DNA of 55,078 nt from JADKIH01 sp043747595 (GTDB lineage: Bacteria > Bacteroidota > Bacteroidia > AKYH767-A > 2013-40CM-41-45). Location of the stretch: the NCBI GenBank assembly GCA_043747595.1, contig JAYTOX010000056.1, positions 1-55,078 of the forward strand. Direction: 5' to 3'. A program made the position numbers and the translations under genes. Positions 9,491 to 16,873 of the stretch are shown here, piece by piece. The notes beneath the pieces are model-generated. The model was not told the origin of the DNA, searched no databases, and worked only from the letters and a program-made list of their open reading frames with translations. How positions within the stretch are numbered: the stretch's first letter is position 1; each line of letters starts with the position of its first letter.

Positions 9491-9522
9491 TTGACTGGTG
9501 TTGGAAAGCAGGCTTAAATTTG
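9491..9522 (+). promoter_or_regulatory. promoter of the 226-residue beta-barrel gene
   Basis: TTG at 9491-9493 (-33) and TAAATTTG at 9515-9522 (perfect -7 consensus TAnnTTTG of Bacteroidota), separated by 21 nt. The ATG follows at 9561 after an A-rich leader of about 32 nt, typical of highly expressed outer-membrane genes in this phylum. Confidence 0.6.
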
Positions 9523-9560
9523 TCTCATTATTTACCAATTAAACCCAAAAAAAACAGAAA

Positions 9561-10241
9561 ATGAAAAAAGTAATTCTTTCTGCAGCATTAGTAGCTATAA
9601 CTAGCTTCGCTTTTGCTCAAAAACCAGCTGCTGGTGATGTTACCGGTGACGTTGAATTAAGATTTCAAACTGGTGGTGACTTCGTTCACGTACTATCACC
9701 AAATTTGAATGCAAGGTATTTCTTGAAAGATGACATGGCTCTTCGTTTAACTCTTGGAGTTGGAACAAGCAGCTCTTCTCAAGATTTCACAGAAAATGCT
9801 GATGGTTCAGGTGGTACTGGTAAGTATGACATGAGCAGCAGCAGCTTCGGTATCGGTGTAGGTATTGAGAAGCATTTTGCAGGTACTGAAAAACTATCTC
9901 CATATGTAGGAGCTGGTATCAATTTCAGCACTGGTTCTTCTAGCGCTACTGGAACTAACTCAGATGGCTCTACTTACATGGTGAGTTATACTGAAAAAGT
10001 TGACGGAGCTTCTGTATCAACTTTCGGAATTGGAGTAAATGCTGGAGCTGATTATTATTTCGTTAACCACGTTTACGTTGGTATCGAAGTTGGATTAGGC
10101 TTCTCTTCTGCTTCAATTGGGAAATCAACAACTACAATCACTTCTGGTGGTGTATCTTCAACTTCAATATCTCAAGGCGGAAGCGCTTCAGGAATTGGTG
10201 TAGGTCCAAATTCTGGAGTTCGTTTAGGATTTTGCTTCTAA
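9561..10241 (+). CDS. outer-membrane beta-barrel protein (OmpA/OMP_b-brl-like)
   Basis: A 226-residue exported protein with a clean signal peptide (MKKVILSAALVAITSFAFAQ, cleavage after AFAQ). The mature part alternates hydrophobic strands with Ser/Thr/Gly-rich loops and ends GPNSGVRLGFCF, with a terminal Phe as expected for an outer-membrane barrel recognised by BamA. Motifs such as YVGAGINF, FGIGVNAGADYYF and VYVGIEVGLGFS are typical of the small 8-stranded OMP_b-brl barrels of Bacteroidota. The terminal residues GFCF contain an unusual Cys. It has its own promoter and terminator, so it is a single-gene unit. Its role is unknown; structural or adhesion roles are common in the family. Confidence 0.85.
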   Translation: MKKVILSAALVAITSFAFAQKPAAGDVTGDVELRFQTGGDFVHVLSPNLNARYFLKDDMALRLTLGVGTSSSSQDFTENADGSGGTGKYDMSSSSFGIGVGIEKHFAGTEKLSPYVGAGINFSTGSSSATGTNSDGSTYMVSYTEKVDGASVSTFGIGVNAGADYYFVNHVYVGIEVGLGFSSASIGKSTTTITSGGVSSTSISQGGSASGIGVGPNSGVRLGFCF

Positions 10242-10257
10242 TCAAACAAGAATTCAT

Positions 10258-10288
10258 AAAAAATCCCGCTTCGGCGGGATTTTTTTTT
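10258..10288. terminator. bidirectional intrinsic terminator with TTCG loop
   Basis: AAATCCCGC-TTCG-GCGGGATTT followed by a T run, preceded by an A run. A stable UUCG tetraloop closes a 9-bp stem. It serves the beta-barrel gene (plus) and smpB (minus), whose stop codon touches it. Confidence 0.92.
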
Positions 10289-10736
10289 ATCTGATTATTT
10301 TTGAAATTTCTCTCTGCTGGTCTTTCTTTTTCAAATCTTCTCTTTTATCGAACGACTTTTTTCCCTTTGCTAAGGCAATCTCCAATTTTGCAAATCCTCG
10401 TTCACTAAAAAATAATTGTATCGGAACTATTGTAACTCCTTTTTCTTTCAGCTTAGAATTTATCTTCGCAATCTCCTTCCTATTCAGTAATAGCTTGCGC
10501 AATCGTTTTGTTTCATGGTTGTTATAAGACCCTTGCTTATATTCTGCTATATGCAAATTCTTTACCCATAACTCGTTGTTCAGTACAACACAAAAAGAAT
10601 CACTCAGCGAAGCTTTACCTTCCCTGATTGACTTTACTTCTGTTCCTGTCAACATTATACCTGCAGTGAACGTAGCGATGAAACTATATTCAAAACCAGC
10701 TTTTTTATTTTTGATTACAATCGACTCTTTTGTCAT
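10287..10736 (-). CDS. smpB: SsrA-binding protein SmpB
   Basis: A 149-residue partner of tmRNA needed for trans-translation, the rescue of ribosomes stalled on broken mRNAs. Conserved features are present: the N-terminal IKNKKAGFEYSF, GTEVKSIREGKASLSDSFC near residues 31-50, and the basic C-terminal tail KGKKSFDKREDLKKKDQQREISK that reaches into the ribosomal mRNA channel. I start at the ATG at 10734-10736; the frame stays open to a TTG at 10748, which would add only four residues. It ends at the shared bidirectional terminator. The ssrA gene itself is not in this window. Confidence 0.96.
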   Translation of the reverse strand: MTKESIVIKNKKAGFEYSFIATFTAGIMLTGTEVKSIREGKASLSDSFCVVLNNELWVKNLHIAEYKQGSYNNHETKRLRKLLLNRKEIAKINSKLKEKGVTIVPIQLFFSERGFAKLEIALAKGKKSFDKREDLKKKDQQREISKIIR

Positions 10737-10815
10737 AAACGAATGCAAAACTACTAAATACTCAATGCTTTCTTCATTTTTGAGTAAACATTAATTCGCT
10801 TGTTCAAGTCACACC

Positions 10816-12711
10816 TTATAAGTGATTGGTTACTATTAAAATTGGGATAGATAACCTATGTCGCACTCCACCTACAGTAGTTCCAAATAAAAAGTCTTTT
10901 AGTCCCTTATGACCATGCGCACCCATTACTAACAAGTCCGCATTAAATTCTTTCACTAGAAGAGGGATGGCTCTTTTTGGGTTACCATATCCAACTTTGA
11001 TTGACACATTGTACCCGTCGCTTCTTAACTCTTCAGCATAGGCGTTCAGATTGCTTACATCGGTCATAAATTCAAAATCGCGTATTTCATTTTTCATAAA
11101 CAATGCACCTGCCGACTCAACAACGTGGATCAGCACATATTCAGCATGTTTTCCTCCCTGAGCTAATGCATTACTTATATTATTATGATCACTTTTAGAA
11201 AAATCAACCGCAATGGCAATTCTGGAAAATGGTTGAACTCGATCAGGTTTTATTTGTACCATAGAGCCATGTAGACTAGTATAAATTTTTGGCTCCTTAA
11301 ATTTAAAAAGTGGCCTGAATGTAATATACAAAAGTAATCCTGCAGAGAAAAGTAGAACAGGAAATAAGATTGAAGCAAGAAGTAAAGGACTTTCAGAAGT
11401 TGTAAACCATTCGCTTATTTGCTCAGCGATAAGCTTCACATTTAATCCTACAATAATGAGTGCTACCAACCAAGATAAAATTTTAACATAAGTCGGAATA
11501 ACAAACTCTTTCATTTTCGATTTATCTGAGACGAAATGAATTAAAGGAATCACGGCAAAACCTAATTGAAGACTTAAAATAACTTGACTTAAGATGAGCA
11601 ATTTCCCTGTAGCAGCTTCGCCGAAATAATAGATTGCAAGAAGTGCAGGAATGATAGCAAGCAGGCGAGTTATAAGTCGTCTTATCCATGGAGCAATACG
11701 TATTCTCAAATAACCTTCCATTACGATTTGACCTGCTAATGTTCCAGTTATAGTTGAACTTTGTCCGGCAGCAATCAATGCAATCGCAAATAATTTAGGA
11801 GCTAATGTCGATCCCAAAAGTGGAGCTAAAAAATTGTGTGCGTCTTGGATCTCACTCACTTCAAACATACCATTTTTGAAAAACGTAGATGCAGCAAGTA
11901 TGAGAATCGCCGCATTAACGAAGAATGCCAAATTCAACGCAATCACCGAATCGAAAATATTATACTTAATTGCTTTTCGAATTTCAGTAGAAGTCCTTTT
12001 AAATTTTCTAGTCTGTACTAAGGACGAATGCAAGTACAAATTGTGCGGCATCACCGTAGCTCCAATTATTCCAATTGCAATATACAATGCTGTTGGTCCA
12101 GGCAATGATGGAATAAAACCGGAAGATATTTCGAGAAGTGATGGTTTCGCAAGAAACATCTCAGTTAAGAATGCAAATCCGATGATGGCAATAAGGCCCA
12201 AAATAAATGCTTCCATTTTCCTAATTCCATAATTGAGAAGAAAGAGCAAGAGAAATGTGTCTAGTATTGTAATACATACTCCATAAAACAATGGAATGCC
12301 AAATAGCAATTGAATACCAATCGCCATACCCAAAACTTCAGCCAAATCGCAAGAAGCAATAGCTATTTCCGCTAAAATATAAAGTGAAAAATTTATCGGT
12401 TTAGAATATGTCTCTCTTGAAGCCTGTGCAAGATCTCGTCCTCGTACAATACCTAAACGAGCAGCTAGACTTTGTAACAAAATTGCCATCAAATTCGACA
12501 TCAATAAAACCCAAATCAATGCGTATCCAAATTTGCTTCCACCTGCAATATCCGTCGCCCAATTTCCCGGATCCATATATCCTACACTTACGAGATACGC
12601 CGGTCCTAAAAAACTAAATAATTTTTTAAATTTCGATTTAGGTACAGTAGTATCTATCGATTCGTACACTTCAGAAAGTGAATGATCTGATGAATTCATT
12701 GATTCTTTCAT
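10816..12711 (-). CDS. mntH: Nramp-family Mn2+/Fe2+ transporter fused to a universal stress protein domain
   Basis: A 631-residue fusion. Residues about 30-440 are an Nramp proton-coupled divalent metal importer of the inner membrane: the metal-binding DPGNWATD of TM1 at 47-54 and MPHNLYLHS of TM6 at 221-229 are intact. A further pair of hydrophobic segments follows. Residues about 495-631 are a UspA domain with the nucleotide-binding pattern GAHGHKG...FLFGTTVGGVRHR (G-x2-G-x9-G-type loop) near 597-615, expected in the cytosol. The C-terminal Usp domain could sense ATP or bind another regulator; that is inference. The ATG lies four bases after the mntR stop, so both genes form an mntR-mntH operon, consistent with metal-dependent control of uptake. 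I recall similar long MntH proteins in other Bacteroidota. Confidence 0.92.
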   Translation of the reverse strand: MKESMNSSDHSLSEVYESIDTTVPKSKFKKLFSFLGPAYLVSVGYMDPGNWATDIAGGSKFGYALIWVLLMSNLMAILLQSLAARLGIVRGRDLAQASRETYSKPINFSLYILAEIAIASCDLAEVLGMAIGIQLLFGIPLFYGVCITILDTFLLLFLLNYGIRKMEAFILGLIAIIGFAFLTEMFLAKPSLLEISSGFIPSLPGPTALYIAIGIIGATVMPHNLYLHSSLVQTRKFKRTSTEIRKAIKYNIFDSVIALNLAFFVNAAILILAASTFFKNGMFEVSEIQDAHNFLAPLLGSTLAPKLFAIALIAAGQSSTITGTLAGQIVMEGYLRIRIAPWIRRLITRLLAIIPALLAIYYFGEAATGKLLILSQVILSLQLGFAVIPLIHFVSDKSKMKEFVIPTYVKILSWLVALIIVGLNVKLIAEQISEWFTTSESPLLLASILFPVLLFSAGLLLYITFRPLFKFKEPKIYTSLHGSMVQIKPDRVQPFSRIAIAVDFSKSDHNNISNALAQGGKHAEYVLIHVVESAGALFMKNEIRDFEFMTDVSNLNAYAEELRSDGYNVSIKVGYGNPKRAIPLLVKEFNADLLVMGAHGHKGLKDFLFGTTVGGVRHRLSIPILIVTNHL

Positions 12712-12715
12712 CCGT

Positions 12716-13378
12716 CTATATTAAATTAACCATAATATTTTTTGCTGCATCAGCACTTATGTGGATAGCAGACTTACGACCATCAATCATGATGTCCATC
12801 GACTGGTCAAATGCGACGATCGATAAGATTGATAATTTTCTACCGATATTCAATCCGATTTTTTGCAAGTATTGCAAGAAATCGGGTCGATGGTCATTTA
12901 CTCCAACAATTACAGCCTCCTTTTTTATTTCAATACGATTCAATTGAACAGTATTTAATTCAGGGAAATTCCCTTTCTCATCAGGGATTGGATCACCATG
13001 GGGATCAGTTTTAGGATTGCCTAAGAAAGTGTATAATTTCTGGACCAACTTATCAGACTGTATGTGTTCAAGTTGTTCTGCTATTTCATGAACCTCATCC
13101 CAATCAAAATTCAACTTTTCATAAAGAAACAATTCCCAAAGCCGGTGCTTCCTAATAATATTCACAGCCCTTTTCTTTCCTATACTAGTAAGGTTTACAC
13201 CATAGTATTTTTGGTAATTCACTAATTTTTTTTCAGCTAGTTTCTGTAACATATCTGTTACTGTAGCGGGTGCAGTGGCCAACTTTTCAGAAATAGCATT
13301 CGTATTTACTTTTCCATGAGAAAACGACTCAAGTTGATAAATCGTTTTCAAATAATTCTCCTCAGTATAGGAAAGCAT
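12716..13378 (-). CDS. mntR: metal-dependent DtxR/MntR-family transcriptional repressor
   Basis: A 220-residue regulator. Residues about 1-65 form the winged helix-turn-helix (EENYLKTIYQLE, ATVTDMLQKLAEKKLV). Residues 66-140 form the metal-binding dimerisation domain with ligand candidates H78, E82, H97, E98, E101 and H105, followed by DPHGDPIP (125-132), a family hallmark. Residues about 145-220 look like the FeoA/SH3-like third domain seen in DtxR and IdeR but absent from short MntR proteins. It should bind Mn2+ or Fe2+ and repress the following transporter gene. A perfect inverted repeat overlaps its own -7 box, indicating autoregulation. Choice between Mn and Fe specificity is not possible from sequence alone; the linked Nramp gene favours Mn. 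Confidence 0.93.
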   Translation of the reverse strand: MLSYTEENYLKTIYQLESFSHGKVNTNAISEKLATAPATVTDMLQKLAEKKLVNYQKYYGVNLTSIGKKRAVNIIRKHRLWELFLYEKLNFDWDEVHEIAEQLEHIQSDKLVQKLYTFLGNPKTDPHGDPIPDEKGNFPELNTVQLNRIEIKKEAVIVGVNDHRPDFLQYLQKIGLNIGRKLSILSIVAFDQSMDIMIDGRKSAIHISADAAKNIMVNLI

Positions 13379-13387
13379 AAATTAATT

Positions 13388-13403
13388 TTTAGACAAATCT
13401 AAA
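13388..13403. promoter_or_regulatory. candidate MntR operator
   Basis: TTTAGACAAATCTAAA, perfect 6-bp arms (TTTAGA/TCTAAA) around CAAA, 10 nt upstream of the mntR ATG. The arm sequence TTAG/CTAA is shared with DtxR-family boxes. It overlaps the -7 box on the minus strand. Confidence 0.65.
13394..13401 (-). promoter_or_regulatory. -7 element of the mntR-mntH promoter
   Basis: On the minus strand TAGATTTG matches TAnnTTTG exactly and lies inside the operator, so repressor binding would block RNA polymerase. No convincing -33 TTTG is visible in the AT-rich stretch upstream. Transcription would start about 10 nt before the ATG. Confidence 0.5.
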
Positions 13404-13476
13404 TTATTATTTCTATTAATAAAAATAATAACAGATTAATTAACCCTTTTGATACATTTTTACCAAAAAAATCATC

Positions 13477-13484
13477 TATTTTCG
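13477..13484 (+). promoter_or_regulatory. candidate -7 element of pyrD
   Basis: TATTTTCG, one base from TAnnTTTG, ends four bases before the pyrD ATG at 13489. If used, the mRNA would be leaderless or nearly so. TTTG at 13448-13451 is 25 nt upstream, slightly too far for an ideal -33. Confidence 0.35.
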
Positions 13485-13488
13485 TGCA

Positions 13489-14544
13489 ATGGATTTTTAC
13501 AGAGGTATAATCAGAAAATTTTTGTTTTTTATTGATCCGGAAAGAGTCCATCATTTTACTTTTTCGTTTATTAAAACAGTTTTTAAAATCCCTTTCATTA
13601 AGGCTCTAACTAGAAACAATTATTCTATTAAACAAACGAGTTTAAAACGAAACATACTAGGCATTAACTTTCCAAATCCAATTGGTTTAGCAGCAGGATT
13701 CGATAAGAATGGAGTTTTATTAAATGAGCTGGCAGCTTTTGGGTTTGGGTTCATAGAAATCGGAACAGTTACTCCCAAGCCGCAAGCTGGAAATGAGAAG
13801 CCGCGACTTTTTCGATTACCAGTAGATGAATCTATTATTAATCGGATGGGATTTAATAACGACGGAGTTGATGCTATGGTTGAAATTTTAAAATATAAGA
13901 AACAGGATATAATAATAGGAGGGAACATAGGCAAGAATAAAGAAACGCCCAATGAAAAAGCGAATACAGATTATCTTCTTTGCTTCGAATCTCTTTTTCT
14001 CTATGTAAACTATTTTGCAATAAATGTTTCTTCACCAAATACGCCAGGATTACGTGAGCTACAAGAGAAAACGCCGTTACTGGCATTACTGAACCAATTA
14101 CAAAATCTAAATACTTTATTAGCTGAAAAGCATTCAACAAATCGCAAACCAATACTACTAAAAATTGCACCTGATTTATCGGATGAACAACTATTAGAAA
14201 TAATTGAAGTAGTCATAGAGTCTAAGTTGGACGGAGTAATTGCTACAAATACCACCACTTCAAGAATTGGATTAAAAACAAGGCATGAAAAAATTCAATC
14301 AATCGGTACCGGAGGATTAAGTGGAAAAGCATTAACGAAAAGGAGCACTGAAGTAATAAAATTCATTGCAAAACATTCAAATAAAAAATTCGCAATTATT
14401 GGAGTAGGAGGTATTCACTCTGTTGATGATGCTCTCGAAAAACTAAACGCAGGAGCCGACCTTATCCAGCTTTATACAGGATTTATCTATGAAGGCCCTC
14501 AACTTATTAAAGACATCAATAAAAAATTATTGAAACTTCAGTAA
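13489..14544 (+). CDS. pyrD: quinone-dependent dihydroorotate dehydrogenase (class 2)
   Basis: A 351-residue FMN enzyme of pyrimidine synthesis that oxidises dihydroorotate to orotate and passes electrons to the membrane quinone pool. The N-terminal 40 residues (FYRGIIRKFLFFIDPERVHHFTF) form the membrane-associating helices that define class 2. FMN and substrate motifs are intact: GLAAGFDKNG at 66-75, FNNDG at 122-126, NVSSPNTPGLR at 179-189 carrying the class 2 catalytic serine, and GGLSG / GVGGI loops near the C-terminus. It is isolated from other pyr genes and converges on phoU with only a 9-nt gap. The ATG is placed by the conserved MDFYRG start. Confidence 0.96.
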   Translation: MDFYRGIIRKFLFFIDPERVHHFTFSFIKTVFKIPFIKALTRNNYSIKQTSLKRNILGINFPNPIGLAAGFDKNGVLLNELAAFGFGFIEIGTVTPKPQAGNEKPRLFRLPVDESIINRMGFNNDGVDAMVEILKYKKQDIIIGGNIGKNKETPNEKANTDYLLCFESLFLYVNYFAINVSSPNTPGLRELQEKTPLLALLNQLQNLNTLLAEKHSTNRKPILLKIAPDLSDEQLLEIIEVVIESKLDGVIATNTTTSRIGLKTRHEKIQSIGTGGLSGKALTKRSTEVIKFIAKHSNKKFAIIGVGGIHSVDDALEKLNAGADLIQLYTGFIYEGPQLIKDINKKLLKLQ

Positions 14545-14553
14545 ACTCTACCG

Positions 14554-15222
14554 CTATTCTTTTTCGGAAGGTAGATGCTTGAGAACTTTTGCTTCCAAAT
14601 AAAATATTATTTCCTCTGCAACATTTTTTATTTGGTCGCCTGTCCGTTCTAGTTTCCTTATTGCAGAAATAATATGCAATGATTGGCTAATATTATTTTG
14701 GTTTGCTAGAATATATTCCTCAATAACATGATTTGCTCTTCCATTAATTTCATCGAGATAATCATCTTTCTTAAAAACTCCACGAGCTAATTTAGAATCT
14801 TCTTTATCAAATGCAGAAACAACATCGTTCAACATAACTACAGCCATTTCAAACATTTCATCAATTTTTGAAACTGCAAGTAAATTTTTATCAAAAGTAT
14901 TTTCAGAATCGATAATATATCTGCTAATCCCATCTGCAATATCTCCAATTCGTTCGAGGTTACTATTTATCTTTAGTACGGCAAGTACAAATCGCAAATC
15001 GACAGCAACCGGATTAAAGAGAGCAAAAATATTCTCGCAGTCTTTGTCTATTTTTAATTCTAGTGCATTTACTCTCTTCTCGTTAAAATTAACTTCACGG
15101 GCAATTTCTTTATCCAAGCCCATAAAAGCAATTTGCGATTTTTTTATTTGACTTGTAACCAGTTCAAACATTTCAACCGTTTCGTCTTTTAATCTTTTTA
15201 ATTCAACATCTAAATGAGACAT
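14554..15222 (-). CDS. phoU: phosphate signalling protein PhoU
   Basis: A 222-residue cytosolic protein made of two three-helix PhoU bundles. The paired metal-binding motifs are recognisable: LERIGDIADGIS in the first half (about residues 91-102) and LERTGDQIKNVAEE in the second (about 191-204). PhoU damps phosphate uptake through PstSCAB and, in other bacteria, links the transporter to the PhoR kinase. It is the last gene of the pst operon, 35 nt after pstB, the usual position. No phoR/phoB pair with a DNA-binding domain is visible in the window. Confidence 0.95.
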   Translation of the reverse strand: MSHLDVELKRLKDETVEMFELVTSQIKKSQIAFMGLDKEIAREVNFNEKRVNALELKIDKDCENIFALFNPVAVDLRFVLAVLKINSNLERIGDIADGISRYIIDSENTFDKNLLAVSKIDEMFEMAVVMLNDVVSAFDKEDSKLARGVFKKDDYLDEINGRANHVIEEYILANQNNISQSLHIISAIRKLERTGDQIKNVAEEIIFYLEAKVLKHLPSEKE

Positions 15223-15257
15223 GTTTTTCGAATTTAATATTTAAAATTATTATTTAA

Positions 15258-16013
15258 TCAGCCAAATCTTCCTGTTACATAGCTTTGGGTTTTCGAATCT
15301 TTTGGATTGGTAAATATTACATTGGTATCGTCAAATTCAATTAATTCGCCCAAATAGAAAAAAGCAGTTTTATCGCTCACGCGACCTGCTTGTTGCATAT
15401 TATGAGTAACAATAATGATTGTATATTTATTTTTAAGTTCATAAATTAATTCTTCGATCTTTGAAGTTGAAATAGGGTCGAGAGCCGAAGCCGGTTCATC
15501 CATTAATAATACCGAGGGCTCAATTGCAAGTGCACGTGCAATACAAAGCCGCTGTTGCTGCCCCCCTGATAATGCGAACGCCGATTTTTTCAGTTTATCT
15601 TTTACTTCTTCCCACAATGCTGCTTGACGTAATGAAGTTTCTACGCGTTCTTCAACAAAAGCAGCATGATTCATTCCATTAACCCTTAATCCGTATGCTA
15701 CATTTTCAAAAATAGTTTTCGGAAAAGGGTTAGGCTTTTGAAAAACCATACCAACTTTTTTTCTGAGCTCGTCAATTCGCATTCCCTTCTTGTTATAGAT
15801 ATCTTTACCATCTAAGAGCACATCGCCTTCAATTTTAACACCGGGAATCAAATCGTTCATTCTGTTGAACAGTCGAAGATAAGTAGACTTTCCACAACCA
15901 GAAGGGCCGATAAGAGCAGTTACAGTGTTTGCTTGCACAGACATAGAAATTCCTTTTAGTGCATGAAATGCGCCATAGTATAACTGTACATTCTTTGATT
16001 CAATTTTATTCAT
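15258..16013 (-). CDS. pstB: phosphate ABC transporter ATP-binding protein PstB
   Basis: A 251-residue ATPase that drives high-affinity phosphate import. Walker A GPSGCGKS is at 36-43, the Q-loop in KKVGMVFQKPNPFP, the signature LSGGQQQR at about 148-155, Walker B LLMDEPASALD near 170-180 and the switch histidine in IIIVTHN. KPNPFP after the Q-loop and ATSALDP-like spacing are typical of PstB. It starts four bases after the stop of pstA. Full length and intact. Confidence 0.97.
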   Translation of the reverse strand: MNKIESKNVQLYYGAFHALKGISMSVQANTVTALIGPSGCGKSTYLRLFNRMNDLIPGVKIEGDVLLDGKDIYNKKGMRIDELRKKVGMVFQKPNPFPKTIFENVAYGLRVNGMNHAAFVEERVETSLRQAALWEEVKDKLKKSAFALSGGQQQRLCIARALAIEPSVLLMDEPASALDPISTSKIEELIYELKNKYTIIIVTHNMQQAGRVSDKTAFFYLGELIEFDDTNVIFTNPKDSKTQSYVTGRFG

Positions 16014-16017
16014 ATCC

Positions 16018-16872
16018 TTAATTCATTTTTACTTTATTACCCAAAAATCTTCGAAGAGCATTGGCTAATAAATTCAATATTAATACGAAGAGAACTAGTA
16101 CCAAAGCAGTACCGTATGCCATATCTCTCGAAGCTGCTATATCAGTACCACTGGTAGAAATTACATACAAATGATATGGTAAAGCCATTACTTGATCAAA
16201 AATACTTGTTGGAAGTTTAGGTAAAAAATAAGCTGCAACTGTGAATAGGATAGGGGCTGTTTCACCACTAACACGACCAATCGATAATATTAAACCTGTT
16301 AAGATATTCGGCATTGCCATAGGAAGAATTACTTTTCTAATGGTTTGTAATTTTGTTGCACCCAAAGCATAACTACCATGTCTAAATGAATCGTCAATTG
16401 CTAATAGCGATTCTTCTGTAATTCGAATTACAAGAGGCAATGCAAGAAGTCCTAGCGTAAGTGAGCCTGCAATAATGCTGTCACCAAAATTTAAAGTGTT
16501 AACAAATAAAGCCATTCCAAATAATCCAAAAACAATTGAAGGAATTCCGGCCAAATTATTTGTCATCATTTTAATAAACCTTTTGAAGTAGGAATCAGGT
16601 GTATATTCATGAATATAAATTCCAGCCATCACTCCCAAAGGAAAAGCAACAATCATAGATCCCAACACAAGATATGCTGTACCAACAATTGCCGGGAAAA
16701 TTCCACCTTTCGTCATACCATCTTCAGGCATCTTTGTTAGAAAATCCCAACTCAAAACATGCCAACCTCTTACAAAAATAAATTCTAAAATCCAGAAAAG
16801 TATGAGGAGTACTCCCAAACTCAAAAGTCTGAATACCCAGAATGCAATTTTTTCTTTAATATTTTTCGACAT
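16018..16872 (-). CDS. pstA: phosphate ABC transporter permease PstA
   Basis: A 284-residue inner-membrane permease with six predicted membrane segments. The coupling-helix (EAA) loop that contacts PstB is GSYALGATKLQTIRKVILPMAMPNI, and GIPSIVFGLFGMALFV is the conserved TM segment of the PstA/PstC family. I start at the ATG at 16870-16872 (MSKNIKEKIAFW), one base after the pstC stop; the frame extends a further 13 codons upstream into pstC without a better start. The gene order pstC-pstA-pstB is canonical. Confidence 0.95.
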   Translation of the reverse strand: MSKNIKEKIAFWVFRLLSLGVLLILFWILEFIFVRGWHVLSWDFLTKMPEDGMTKGGIFPAIVGTAYLVLGSMIVAFPLGVMAGIYIHEYTPDSYFKRFIKMMTNNLAGIPSIVFGLFGMALFVNTLNFGDSIIAGSLTLGLLALPLVIRITEESLLAIDDSFRHGSYALGATKLQTIRKVILPMAMPNILTGLILSIGRVSGETAPILFTVAAYFLPKLPTSIFDQVMALPYHLYVISTSGTDIAASRDMAYGTALVLVLFVLILNLLANALRRFLGNKVKMN

Positions 16873-16873
16873 T

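Larger units (their letters stand above)
9134..9560. other. 427-nt divergent intergenic region (susC / beta-barrel gene)
   Basis: No gene is seen. It holds a good plus-strand promoter for the beta-barrel gene (9491-9522) and two copies of a 19-nt sequence, TAATGGTTTGAAACTAAAT at 9240-9258 and TAATGGTTCAAAACTAAAT at 9465-9483, differing at two bases. The second copy contains, on the minus strand, TAGTTTTG (9480-9473), a perfect TAnnTTTG -7 box; if used for susC it would give a leader of roughly 330 nt. Confidence 0.5.

Noticed and set aside
10759..10786. 7-bp inverted repeat TACTCAA/TTGAGTA between smpB and mntH
   Set aside because: Long 14-nt loop and no good T run; too weak to call a terminator.
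11834..12232. 132-codon plus-strand frame inside mntH
   Set aside because: Antisense shadow of the conserved Nramp core; no signal, start context or similarity.
14547..14575. Imperfect hairpin TCTACC...GGTAGA at the pyrD/phoU junction
   Set aside because: Long loop, overlaps the phoU coding end and lacks a T run.
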